NCBI RefSeq assembly: GCF_018531195.1
Contig: NZ_JAHDYS010000010.1
Coordinates: forward strand, 123,396-187,395
Source of the DNA: Pelotalea chapellei
GTDB taxonomy: Bacteria; Desulfobacterota; Desulfuromonadia; Geobacterales; Pseudopelobacteraceae
DNA length: 64,000 nt
Direction of reading: 5' to 3'
Position 1 is the first letter of the stretch. Every line of letters begins with the position of its first letter. The notes beneath the pieces are model-generated. The model did not search any database. It was not told where the DNA came from and worked only from the letters and a program-made list of their open reading frames with translations. This document shows, in pieces, positions 27,811 to 36,165 of the stretch. The position numbers were made by a program, and so were the translations under genes.

Positions 27811-28085
27811 GGGTAACTCCGTTAGGGTGAGTGGGAGGATTAGCTAAATCAGGTATTTAGTCTATTAATGGGGCACAAGAAAAGCAAGAACTTTTCGTGT
27901 CACGGACCGGAAGGGTAAAGAGCTGGTCAGTTGAGAATGTTCAGGGTAAAGGAGTCTTGCAATTTGTTCAAATTACTGACAGACGATGGTTGACAGTTAT
28001 GGTAATTCATGGTGGTATGTCCCATGGATACCCATCCACAAAGGATCAAGCAGATTCTCTCTCATTTCATTCCTGGATATAACCA
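27811..28085. other. Divergent intergenic region
   Basis: The region separates the SEL1 gene from the long forward operon. The only feature I see is a forward promoter-like pair at 27990-28018, listed separately. A 61-codon GTG-started frame within it has no supporting features and was not accepted as a gene. Confidence 0.5.
27990..28018 (+). promoter_or_regulatory. Candidate promoter for the beta-helix/GeoRSP operon
   Basis: A perfect TTGACA is followed after 17 bp by TGGTAT, a weak -10. It is 68 bp before ATG28086. No better pair was found in the divergent region. Confidence 0.3.
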
Positions 28086-30584
28086 ATGAGACTTCACATG
28101 AAACGCTTTTCAGGTACATGCCTCAGACTGCTTATGGCCGTTATATTCTTTATGGTTCTACTTGACGGTGCGGTTGATGCGGCTGTTATTACGACAGATA
28201 CGGTCTGGCAAGGTGAAGTCAAAGTCAGCGATGATGTGCTGGTGCCCAAGGGGATTACTCTTACCATTCGCCCAGGGACAATTGTAAAAGTGGTGGCAGC
28301 CGAAAGCACCAAGACCGATCCTGAATATCTTTCGCCCCTCACCGAAATCACCATCAGGGGAACTTTGAAGGTGGAGGGAACTGAAAAAGCTCCGGTTGTG
28401 TTTGCGGGTGAAGAGAAAAAAACGGGCAGCTGGGCCGGCATAATTGTCGATACGGGAACGGCAGCCATGCAGTTCCTACGGATATCCAGCGCAGAAACTG
28501 CCGTGACTCTGCTGGATGGTTCACTGCAGATGAAACATGCTTCTCTTAGTGGCAACCGGTATGGCCTGGTGCTCCAGGGCAAAAAAGCAGTTGCAGCCCT
28601 GGAAAATTCCACAGTTTCGGACAATGACTATGGCACTTGTATTTTCCAGGGTGCCCAAATGACTACGAAAGCCACCTTGATTGAGAAAAATCGCACCAGG
28701 GACAGTTATACCGCCAGCCCAAAGGCTTTTGATCCCGGCGTGCGATTGGAATTGCCCCAGGAAGGGCCGGTAAGCAGGCGTTATGCGGACGCGGTTGCCA
28801 TGGGTGAGACGGTCTGGCAGGGAAGGATCGAAGTCTCCGGTCTCGTCAGGGTGCCGGAGGGAAGCAGGTTGATCATCCTGCCGGGCACTGTGATCGAGTT
28901 TGTCCGTCGGGATACCAATAGTGACGGCATCGGCGAAAACGGACTGCTGATACAAGGACGCCTGATTGCCAAGGGCACCAGGGAAAAACCGATCACATTC
29001 CGCTCCGCTGAAAAAGATAAACAGATGGGGGATTGGGATTCCATCAATATCATGAACAGTGCCGAATCCCAGAATCTGATCGAATATTGCCGCATTCAAG
29101 ATTCCTATCGGGGATTGCATTTCCATTTCTCCAATGTTGTTCTGCATAATTCTGTTCTTTCCAATAATTATCGCGGCGTACAGTTTCAGGAATCTCTGGT
29201 GGATATGAAGGGTAATTGGCTGATTGATAACAAGAGCGGCGTCCAGGGCAGGGACTCGGACCTCAGCTTTACGGACAATGTCCTTTATAACAACTATGTT
29301 GGTGCCAATTTTTTCCGTACCACTCTTTCAGCCAGTGGCAACATGGTAATGGGGAGTTGGCGGGAAGGGTGGCGCATACGCGAAGGGGTATCCACTCTGC
29401 GGGAAAACCTGATCGACGGTAACCGCTACGGCCTGATGCTGGCGGATATGTTTTACGGCAGCTACAACGGTAACAGCTTCACCAATAACCTCGAGACCGG
29501 GCTTTCCCTGAAAAATGCCGATAATGTCGAAGTAAACGGCAATGTCATGTCGCGCAACGGGATTACCGGCCTGAGCATCCAGGAATCCCAGGCAATGATT
29601 AAGGGAAACCAGATCACCGACAATGCCGAACGGGGTATCGGCGTGTTTTCCTTTGACGGGATCATCACTGAAAACAACCTTGCGGGAAATGGCCGCTACG
29701 CCATCGACATGGATGGAAAAACCGACATTGCAGCTCCCTTCAACTGGTGGGGCGGGGATGATCCGGCACGTGTCGTACTCGACAGGCGCACTGATCCGAA
29801 TCGGGGCAGTGTGCTGGCTGATAATCCGAGTGAGCGCCCGTTCTCTTTTACCTGGCCCCTGGCAAATCTTCCCACCGATACCACCTGGCGGGGAACAATC
29901 GGAGTCACTAGAAATCTTGCTGTTCCTGCCGGTGCAGAATTGAAAATCTTCCCCGGCACAACAGTTGTATTTGCCCCTGCCACTACTTTGCTCATCAAGG
30001 GCAGGATGATTGCATCGGGAACCCCTGCTGATAAGATCCGCTTTACTTCCCGGGACAAGAAAGGTGCCGAGGACTGGGAGGGAATCCAACTGGAATATGC
30101 AACAGGCAGCATTGTTTCCCATTGCATTCTAGAATATGCGGCCTGGGGACTGCACAGTCATTTCACCAATCTTGTCGTGACGGACAGCCTTTTCACCAAC
30201 AATACCGGCGGAATTCGCTTCAGGAGCGGGCCGGTGGAGATTCGGCGGTCCAAGTTTGAAAAAAATTCCATCGGTATCCGTTCCTATCTGGGAAATGCGG
30301 TCATACGGGAAAACGATATCGTCGGCAATGAAACCGGGATCTTTGTGAGAGAAAAAGGGGGCGGACTCTTTATTACCCGCAACAACCTCTTCAAAAACAG
30401 CAACTACAACATCAGAGTGGGCGATTTCAATAATGAGGATGTGCCGGCCAGGGACAACTGGTGGGGGACAACTGAACCACTTGAAACCATATTTGACGGC
30501 AGGAATGAACCAGGTATCGGCAACGTGCTTTTTGAACCGTACCTGACGGCGCCTGTTGCAACCGGGGCGGGGGTGAAGTTGTGA
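28086..30584 (+). CDS. Secreted right-handed parallel beta-helix protein (NosD-like), large
   Basis: This is an 832-residue protein with a signal peptide (hydrophobic core about residues 12-28, VDAA cleavage). It has three tandem modules, each starting with a TxWxGxIxVxxxxxVPxGxxLxIxPGTxV segment (near residues 36, 238 and 597). Right-handed beta-helix repeats follow, with recurring N-x-I/L-x-x-N and GI/GL turns, and an xNWWG segment ends a module. This resembles periplasmic NosD/CASH-type proteins. The start of a long forward operon is here; the stop overlaps the next gene. A smaller relative is at 32883-33872. Ligand unknown. Confidence 0.85.
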   Translation: MRLHMKRFSGTCLRLLMAVIFFMVLLDGAVDAAVITTDTVWQGEVKVSDDVLVPKGITLTIRPGTIVKVVAAESTKTDPEYLSPLTEITIRGTLKVEGTEKAPVVFAGEEKKTGSWAGIIVDTGTAAMQFLRISSAETAVTLLDGSLQMKHASLSGNRYGLVLQGKKAVAALENSTVSDNDYGTCIFQGAQMTTKATLIEKNRTRDSYTASPKAFDPGVRLELPQEGPVSRRYADAVAMGETVWQGRIEVSGLVRVPEGSRLIILPGTVIEFVRRDTNSDGIGENGLLIQGRLIAKGTREKPITFRSAEKDKQMGDWDSINIMNSAESQNLIEYCRIQDSYRGLHFHFSNVVLHNSVLSNNYRGVQFQESLVDMKGNWLIDNKSGVQGRDSDLSFTDNVLYNNYVGANFFRTTLSASGNMVMGSWREGWRIREGVSTLRENLIDGNRYGLMLADMFYGSYNGNSFTNNLETGLSLKNADNVEVNGNVMSRNGITGLSIQESQAMIKGNQITDNAERGIGVFSFDGIITENNLAGNGRYAIDMDGKTDIAAPFNWWGGDDPARVVLDRRTDPNRGSVLADNPSERPFSFTWPLANLPTDTTWRGTIGVTRNLAVPAGAELKIFPGTTVVFAPATTLLIKGRMIASGTPADKIRFTSRDKKGAEDWEGIQLEYATGSIVSHCILEYAAWGLHSHFTNLVVTDSLFTNNTGGIRFRSGPVEIRRSKFEKNSIGIRSYLGNAVIRENDIVGNETGIFVREKGGGLFITRNNLFKNSNYNIRVGDFNNEDVPARDNWWGTTEPLETIFDGRNEPGIGNVLFEPYLTAPVATGAGVKL

Positions 30585-31279
30585 AGCCGGTCACACTATG
30601 TTTGCTGCTTCTGTTGGTTTTGGCCATGCTGTCCGGCCTTTCATTTGCATCTGCCCCGGGGAGCCTCAAGGCAAAGGTACTGGATGTAGATGGTAAACCG
30701 GTGACGGGAGCCAAGATTTTCTTGTATGAAGGGGTAAATGTTCGCAAGCCTGCTGATTTCATCTCTCCTCCGTCCGATCAGGAAGGGCGTGTTGTTGTAT
30801 CTCTGCCGCCCGGAAAATATCGGGCTGTGGCGCGGATTAAGCAGGGCCCTTTGTTTGGCCCTCTGACATCGGGTGATCGCCACTCCGGTGAACCGACGGA
30901 AGTGGAGGTTGAAAGCGGTGCAGAAGCCGGAGCCGACTTCGTTGTTGCTGATATCCGGGAGATCGGTCAGAAGAGACGTTCTGCTGTGGGGGAAACGGTA
31001 CGGCTCCATGGGCGAATTCTTGATGCCGCAGGAAAGCCGGTTGCTAACGCATATGCATTTGCCAGCATGGCAAAAGAAATCTCTGACGTTCCGGCTTTCA
31101 TGTCTGCCTGGACCGATGAAGACGGAAGGTATGAGTTATATCTTCCCAAGACGGGAAAGTTTTTCCTAGGGGCCAATAAACAGTTTCCATTGCCTGCAGG
31201 CGTTGCCGCAACGGTTGAGATCGGGTCCCGACCCGGAAAATCAGATGTTGCCATGGATCTTGCGGTTACGGTATATTGA
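30581..31279 (+). CDS. Exported protein with carboxypeptidase-regulatory-like domains
   Basis: This is a 232-residue protein whose GTG start overlaps the stop of the beta-helix gene, so translation is probably coupled. After a signal peptide (hydrophobic residues 5-24), two Ig-like CarboxypepD_reg domains are seen: LKAKVLDVDGKPVTGAKIFLYEG with a PPGKYRAVAR strand, and LHGRILDAAGKPVANAYAFAS with DEDGRYELYLP. No catalytic site is present. It looks like the protein at 26234-27028 and is probably a structural envelope component. Confidence 0.78.
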   Translation: MKPVTLCLLLLLVLAMLSGLSFASAPGSLKAKVLDVDGKPVTGAKIFLYEGVNVRKPADFISPPSDQEGRVVVSLPPGKYRAVARIKQGPLFGPLTSGDRHSGEPTEVEVESGAEAGADFVVADIREIGQKRRSAVGETVRLHGRILDAAGKPVANAYAFASMAKEISDVPAFMSAWTDEDGRYELYLPKTGKFFLGANKQFPLPAGVAATVEIGSRPGKSDVAMDLAVTVY

Positions 31280-31338
31280 TTCTTAATCTTTTTAGTAGGC
31301 TACAGAACTTTACAAACATCAAAAAATTGGGGTGAAAC

Positions 31339-31893
31339 ATGAAGAAGGTAGTTATCTGGTGTATTGCTTTATGTGCCGTTGCCATTGTTTCAATCGCAAA
31401 TATTTCTTCCGCCTGCGTGGGTAAAACAATTCATCTTGGTGTTGTTACCTCCAATGAACGGTTGCTGGCAGAAATGGCCTCCCTGTTGATTTCCGAGAGA
31501 ACAGGCTCTTCAGTCAAAGTAGAGGTCTTCAAGAATTCCAAAGAACTTTATAATGCGGCCAGGCAGGGAGCCTTGAATGTAATCATAGAAAGTCCTTCCC
31601 ATGGAGCGGAGGTTGTCGGCAAAGCCAAAGATTCTACTTATGAACAGGTCAAAAGTGAGTACAAGTCCAGATTGAACATGATCTGGCTTGATCCTATCGG
31701 AGGCGGGGTTAAATACGCCCCGGTGCTGACCAGCGAAACTCTTTCAAATTACCCCGCCCTGCCAAAATTGCTGAACAAACTCTCCAGTGCATTGGCCAAC
31801 GATACCTATGCAAAACTCCTTAAATCAGCTGAGACAGACGACAAGACCAAAAAAGTCGCGAAGGAATTTTTAAAGGGCAAAAAGCTGATTTAA
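31339..31893 (+). CDS. Exported substrate-binding-like protein (OpuAC-related, short)
   Basis: This is a 184-residue protein with a signal peptide (residues 1-26, ISSA then Cys). The mature part starts like glycine-betaine-type binding proteins (IHLGVVTSNERLLAEMASLLISERTG) and contains VKVEVFKNSKELYNAARQGALNVIIES. It is shorter than classical OpuAC proteins (about 250 or more residues), so it may be only one lobe or a degenerate form. No ABC permease or ATPase gene is nearby. It lies four bases before the ResB-like gene. A role as ligand sensor or metal/thiol binder is possible but not shown. Confidence 0.65.
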   Translation: MKKVVIWCIALCAVAIVSIANISSACVGKTIHLGVVTSNERLLAEMASLLISERTGSSVKVEVFKNSKELYNAARQGALNVIIESPSHGAEVVGKAKDSTYEQVKSEYKSRLNMIWLDPIGGGVKYAPVLTSETLSNYPALPKLLNKLSSALANDTYAKLLKSAETDDKTKKVAKEFLKGKKLI

Positions 31894-31896
31894 CGG

Positions 31897-32826
31897 ATGC
31901 TCTTATATGCCAAGCTAAAAAAAATCGTGATCTGGTGCGCATCAACAGAGTGCGCTGTAGTGCTGTTTCTGGGAATTGCTTTACTGGCAATACCCGGGAC
32001 TTTTACGGAAAGCCGCGCCATCTATGTCAGTCCCTTTTTTCTTTCACTGCTGGGCGCTTTTGGGCTCAATCTGATACTCTGTACCATCCGTAGAATAAAA
32101 AGCATCTCAAAGCCGGTTCTGATCCTGCATGGCGGAGTGATAGCCACCCTCGTCGGATGTATCCTCACATCATTCGGCTATGTTGCCACTGTCAATCTCT
32201 ATGAGGGAACCACGGTTGAACAGCTATATCGCTGGGACGAAGACAAGGATGTAAATATAGGAGTCGAGCTGGGAGTAAAGAAGGTACACCGCGAGTTTTG
32301 GCCGGTTCCGGTGAAGGTAGGAGTACTCCATGGTCTGCAGAAAGAGCAGCTTTTTGTTTCCAAAACTGGTGAGAGTTTTCAATTCAGAAATTACCGCATA
32401 TACATCGATGCTTTTGATCCGCAATCCGAAAGTTTGAACCTCGTTGTTTTTGAAGGAGCCCGTAGGTTGGGAACATGTTCAACTTCCGGCATGCGTGATT
32501 TGCCACCTGATTTCCCGTACTCTTTTGCGCTGGTTGCCTTCCAGACTCCTTCTCTAAAGCGGCAGTGGGTGGATCTGGAGCTTTTCAGGAACTCCGAAAA
32601 AGTGGCCTCAGGAATATCAGAGGTCAACAATCCTTTCCGTTGGGAAGGGCTCTATTTTTATAACACCCAGATCACCAGAAGTCCCAATGGGGTCTATGCA
32701 GGTATCCAGGTTGTCCGGGATCCCGGACGCCCCTATGTTTTTGCCGGTTTCACTGTCATGGCGATAGGATCTGTCCTGGCATTTGCTCGTCGGTTCTTCA
32801 GGAAAAGCCCAGCAAAGGCCATATAG
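31897..32826 (+). CDS. ResB-like cytochrome c biogenesis protein
   Basis: This is a 309-residue membrane protein with ResB layout. Three N-terminal membrane segments are near residues 18-35, 42-62 and 72-95. A long periplasmic domain with NPFRWEGLYFYNTQ follows, and a last helix comes after YAGIQVVRDPGRPYVFAGF. In system II, ResB works with ResC/CcsA to attach heme to apocytochromes in the periplasm. No ResC gene is next to it, so it either uses a partner elsewhere or is dedicated to one substrate. Its place in an operon near two giant cytochromes with unusual heme motifs makes a specialised maturation role plausible (inference). Confidence 0.8.
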   Translation: MLLYAKLKKIVIWCASTECAVVLFLGIALLAIPGTFTESRAIYVSPFFLSLLGAFGLNLILCTIRRIKSISKPVLILHGGVIATLVGCILTSFGYVATVNLYEGTTVEQLYRWDEDKDVNIGVELGVKKVHREFWPVPVKVGVLHGLQKEQLFVSKTGESFQFRNYRIYIDAFDPQSESLNLVVFEGARRLGTCSTSGMRDLPPDFPYSFALVAFQTPSLKRQWVDLELFRNSEKVASGISEVNNPFRWEGLYFYNTQITRSPNGVYAGIQVVRDPGRPYVFAGFTVMAIGSVLAFARRFFRKSPAKAI

Positions 32827-32882
32827 GTCTTAGTAGTTCAGGAACTCCGAAAGCACGATTAATCAGATAGGAGGGGTGTTGT

Positions 32883-33872
32883 ATGACTGGATTGGGAAGA
32901 TCTGCACTATGGGCATTTTGCTTCTTTTTGATTACGGCTGTGGTGTCGGCAGCAGGAGTATCTCAAGCCGCCGTCTCTAAAATCGGAAAAGTGACGCTGA
33001 CCAGGGACACACTTTGGAAAGGCGAGATTTTGATAGCCGGAGATGTGCATGTGCCTGAAGGAATAACCCTGACCATTGCACCCGGCACCAGTGTCAGATT
33101 TAAAAAATTGAAGTCACTGGACCAGAATCTTTTCGGAACCGAGTCTCCCTATTATGAACAGGCTGAAATAATTGTTACCGGTAAACTGATTGCCAAGGGA
33201 ACTGCTGAAAAGCCGATTATTTTCACGTCAGCCGAAGCCAAGCCACAGACAGGAGACTGGTCTGCCCTCAATTTTCTCGGCAGCCGGGGAAACGTGATCG
33301 AAAACTGCCGGATTGACTATGCCTACAATGGCATCCATGCTCACGGAGCAGAAGTTTTGATTAAGGATAATGTGTTGCGGAAGTGTGCCGTTGCTATCAG
33401 CGTCAAACGTGAGGATGATGCCAAAGGGACCCCTGGTTTTGGCATATCCGCGGATATCACGGTTACCGGCAACCTGATCGAGGACAATAAAGGGGGGATC
33501 AATGTCCGCATCTCCCGTGCTGCTATCACACACAATACAATTCGCAATAACAAGTTCTTCGGCATCTGGATCAAGGGCGCCTGTCCCGGTGAGATCAGCC
33601 GCAATGAAATAACCGCTAACCAGAAGGGAATCTTCTTCTACAAGGCTGATATCATCTCGATCTTAAATAACAATATTTATGATAATTCCGATTACAACCT
33701 TGCTGTTGCCGATGAGCAGCAAAAAGATGTTCAGGCAGCAGGCAACTGGTTTGGTTTCACGGATCGGACAAAAATAGGTGATCTGGTTTTTGATGGCAAA
33801 GCCGATCCCGGCGTAGCACGCATCATTGTGGAGCCTTTTCTGATGGAACCGGTAAAGAACGCGGGGAGGTAA
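32883..33872 (+). CDS. Secreted right-handed parallel beta-helix protein (NosD-like), small
   Basis: This is a 329-residue protein with a signal peptide (hydrophobic residues 9-29). It carries one copy of the module seen three times in 28086-30584: DTLWKGEILIAGDVHVPEGITLTIAPGT is recognisable as its opening segment, then beta-helix turns and a terminal GNWFGF. It begins 56 bp after the ResB-like gene with AGGAGGGG upstream and ends three bases before the PqqD gene. It is likely a periplasmic or surface partner of the GeoRSP operon. Confidence 0.85.
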   Translation: MTGLGRSALWAFCFFLITAVVSAAGVSQAAVSKIGKVTLTRDTLWKGEILIAGDVHVPEGITLTIAPGTSVRFKKLKSLDQNLFGTESPYYEQAEIIVTGKLIAKGTAEKPIIFTSAEAKPQTGDWSALNFLGSRGNVIENCRIDYAYNGIHAHGAEVLIKDNVLRKCAVAISVKREDDAKGTPGFGISADITVTGNLIEDNKGGINVRISRAAITHNTIRNNKFFGIWIKGACPGEISRNEITANQKGIFFYKADIISILNNNIYDNSDYNLAVADEQQKDVQAAGNWFGFTDRTKIGDLVFDGKADPGVARIIVEPFLMEPVKNAGR

Positions 33873-33875
33873 GCA

Positions 33876-34196
33876 ATGGATATTACGAAGAAGATCCGTC
33901 GTAATCCAGATGTCATGTGGCGCGAGGAAGATGAAGCGCTTGCCGGCGTTCAGGATTCGCTTGATCGTGGCGAGGTCGTTGAAGACGTAGGAACCGCAGT
34001 ATTGTTTTCCGGCGGAACCATGCTTTCGATCAATTATCTGGGCCTGGAGATATGGAAACTCTGCGAAAACCGCAGTCTAGACGAGGTTGTGCAGGAGCTT
34101 CTCAGCCAGTTTGAAGTGGATGAGAGCGTGTTGCGCGAAGATGTGCAGGCTTTTCTTGATGAGCTTAGCCAGAAAGGTTTCATACTATATGAGTAA
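33876..34196 (+). CDS. PqqD-family peptide chaperone of GeoRSP type
   Basis: This 106-residue protein has a PqqD-like fold pattern: an N-terminal segment with NPDVMWREEDE, then VLFSGGTMLSINYLGLEIWKLCENRSLDEVVQELLSQFEVDES and a C-terminal helix FLDELSQKGFI. PqqD-type domains bind the leader of a precursor peptide and deliver it to a radical SAM enzyme (established). A strong ribosome site (GGGGAGG) precedes it. Its last codons overlap the start of the radical SAM gene, so the two are co-translated. Confidence 0.9.
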   Translation: MDITKKIRRNPDVMWREEDEALAGVQDSLDRGEVVEDVGTAVLFSGGTMLSINYLGLEIWKLCENRSLDEVVQELLSQFEVDESVLREDVQAFLDELSQKGFILYE

Positions 34197-35196
34197 CGAG
34201 ACACTGCCCCAACTCCAGGCTCCACTGACAATCAACTGGGCCATCAACAACAGTTGCAATTTTGCCTGCAGCCACTGCTACAGCCGTGAAGACACCCATG
34301 AGGAGCTGCCCCGGGATGTGCTTTACTCCAGTCTGGAGAAAGTTGCCAAGGCGGGCGTGTTTTCAATCAATTTCGGCGGAGGGGAACCGCTGCTCCACCC
34401 CCATCTCCTGGAAATAGCCGCTTTTGCTTCCGGGTTGGGCCTGCGTGTTTCCATGAACAGCAATGGCTGGCTTATTGATCAGGCCAAGGCTGCTGAACTC
34501 AAACAGGCCGGTTTTACCAAGGTGGGCATCAGTATCGACAGCCATCGCGCTGAGGTTCATGACAGCTTCCGCGGCGTTAAGGGCAGCCATGCACGTGCGC
34601 TGGCCGCACTCGATCATCTGCGCGAAGCAGGAATCACAACCTCGATCTCCACTGTCATCTGTCGGATCAACAGCACGACCATTGATGAACTTGTTGCCGT
34701 TGCCCTTGATAAGCGGGTCGGACAGCTCAACTTCCACAACTTCAAGTGTTCCGGTCTTGGAATGGCCAACAAGGATGATCTGGATCTGACTCCTGCTGAG
34801 TGGAAAGATTTTTACCGTGCCGCCATTGCGGCAAAGCATACGGTGAAGGATCTGGATATTTCACTTGATGATCCGATCATTGCTTTGCTCGATGCGCGTG
34901 ATGCAGGGACACTCGTTAAAGGCAGCGTGTGCGGCAAGCTCTCCCTCAATATCAAGGCTAACGGTGACATGACCCCCTGCGGCTTCATACCCATTGTCAT
35001 CGGCAATATCGTCCGTGATGATCTGCGCCAGGTCTGGAAAGATTCGGCTGTGCTGGAAAAAATGCGGAACAAGCAGCCCACCGGTAAATGCAGCGGCTGC
35101 AGCAAATACGACGACTGTCTCGGAGGATGTACTGCCCGTGCTCTGGCACTTACCGGGGACATGAACAGTCCTGACCCGCACTGCTGGGGCAACTGA
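34189..35196 (+). CDS. GeoRSP-type radical SAM/SPASM maturase
   Basis: ATG34189 is preferred because it overlaps the PqqD stop and the family N-terminus starts there. CxxxCxxC is at residues 23-30 (CNFACSHC), followed by a GGGEPLLHP motif. The C-terminal SPASM region has the cysteines CGK, TPCGF, KCSGCSKYDDCLGGC and PHC, which would hold auxiliary [4Fe-4S] clusters. Such enzymes modify ribosomal peptides by radical chemistry. The PqqD/rSAM/SPASM trio matches the GeoRSP system described from Geobacter; to my knowledge its substrate has not been established. I propose the Cys-terminated peptides at 3083 and 24532 as substrates. Confidence 0.92.
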   Translation: MSNETLPQLQAPLTINWAINNSCNFACSHCYSREDTHEELPRDVLYSSLEKVAKAGVFSINFGGGEPLLHPHLLEIAAFASGLGLRVSMNSNGWLIDQAKAAELKQAGFTKVGISIDSHRAEVHDSFRGVKGSHARALAALDHLREAGITTSISTVICRINSTTIDELVAVALDKRVGQLNFHNFKCSGLGMANKDDLDLTPAEWKDFYRAAIAAKHTVKDLDISLDDPIIALLDARDAGTLVKGSVCGKLSLNIKANGDMTPCGFIPIVIGNIVRDDLRQVWKDSAVLEKMRNKQPTGKCSGCSKYDDCLGGCTARALALTGDMNSPDPHCWGN

Positions 35197-35197
35197 C

Positions 35198-36070
35198 ATG
35201 GAACTGGCAGCACCAATCACCATATACTGGGACTTGGGGCCGGAACAGGGGCTGGTAGAGAAAATCTGCAGCGACATCATCAGCTGTCGGCCACTCATGC
35301 TGCAGCTGTTTTCACCGGCTGTGGAGCCGGGATGCCCTGCGCTTGCCGTGCTGAATTCTTTCAAAGATTCCCCGATTGCCATCTCTCTGACTGTTCCGGC
35401 CGCAGCTCTTTCATTTCCAGCAGCAACACTTCTCGAAAACTACAAGCTCAAAGAACTTTTGATTTCCTGCGATACTTTGGAAGGCGCTGCTGCAGGTTGG
35501 AGTTCTGTTTCCAACTATAGCGGGGCCGCAAAAGGAATCTCCTTTCAGGTGACCAGAGAGAACCGGCATGAGTTGCCGTCACTGCTCGGTTTCTGCCGTC
35601 AGCAGGGGATTCAGCGTGTGGTGCTGCCGATGCAACGCCTGTACAATCAGGAATCTCCCTTCTTTTTGAGCAGACAGGAACAACAGCATCTTTCCGGCCT
35701 GCTTGCAGCTGCAGGGGGCACAGAAGGATTGAACCTTACGATACATGATCCATTCATCTGGCGGGCGTTTTACCCCGCAATTCCGTTTCCCCAGGCAGGC
35801 TGTCAGGCGGCAAACACCATGCTTGCTGTGGATCCTCGTGGAACCGTTTACCCCTGTCCGACCTTGCCGGTACCGCTGGGCAGCCTCACCGCAGCTTCCC
35901 TGAAGGAGATAATGGTGTCCGGTATCAAAAAGGATTTTCGAAGGAAGTTACTCGAAAATCCTGCCCAATGCCTGGCATGTGTGGAAATCAAAGAATGCCG
36001 TGGCGGATGCCGCGGCAGAGCCTATGTGTTGAATGGAACACTGGATGGATTGGATGTCGCCTGCAGGTGA
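35198..36070 (+). CDS. GeoRSP-type SPASM-domain protein without radical SAM motif
   Basis: This is a 290-residue protein starting two bases after the rSAM stop. It has a barrel-like N-terminal part but no CxxxCxxC, so it cannot bind the radical SAM cluster in the usual way. The C-terminus has SPASM cysteines (GCQAAN, YPCP, QCLACVEIKECRGGCRG, ACR), presumably for auxiliary iron-sulfur clusters. It is probably a partner subunit of the maturase rather than a second radical enzyme. Confidence 0.88.
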   Translation: MELAAPITIYWDLGPEQGLVEKICSDIISCRPLMLQLFSPAVEPGCPALAVLNSFKDSPIAISLTVPAAALSFPAATLLENYKLKELLISCDTLEGAAAGWSSVSNYSGAAKGISFQVTRENRHELPSLLGFCRQQGIQRVVLPMQRLYNQESPFFLSRQEQQHLSGLLAAAGGTEGLNLTIHDPFIWRAFYPAIPFPQAGCQAANTMLAVDPRGTVYPCPTLPVPLGSLTAASLKEIMVSGIKKDFRRKLLENPAQCLACVEIKECRGGCRGRAYVLNGTLDGLDVACR

Positions 36071-36165
36071 AATCTCCGTTTGGATGGTCGCTCCGGCATT
36101 CCGGGCGTTCCGGTGTCACGGATTCAGGTAATAAGACAGGTACTAAAAGCTTTGGAGTGTTAATC

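Noticed and set aside
27897..28082. 61-codon frame in the divergent region
   Set aside because: GTG start without ribosome site, no features, and it covers the likely promoter of the operon.
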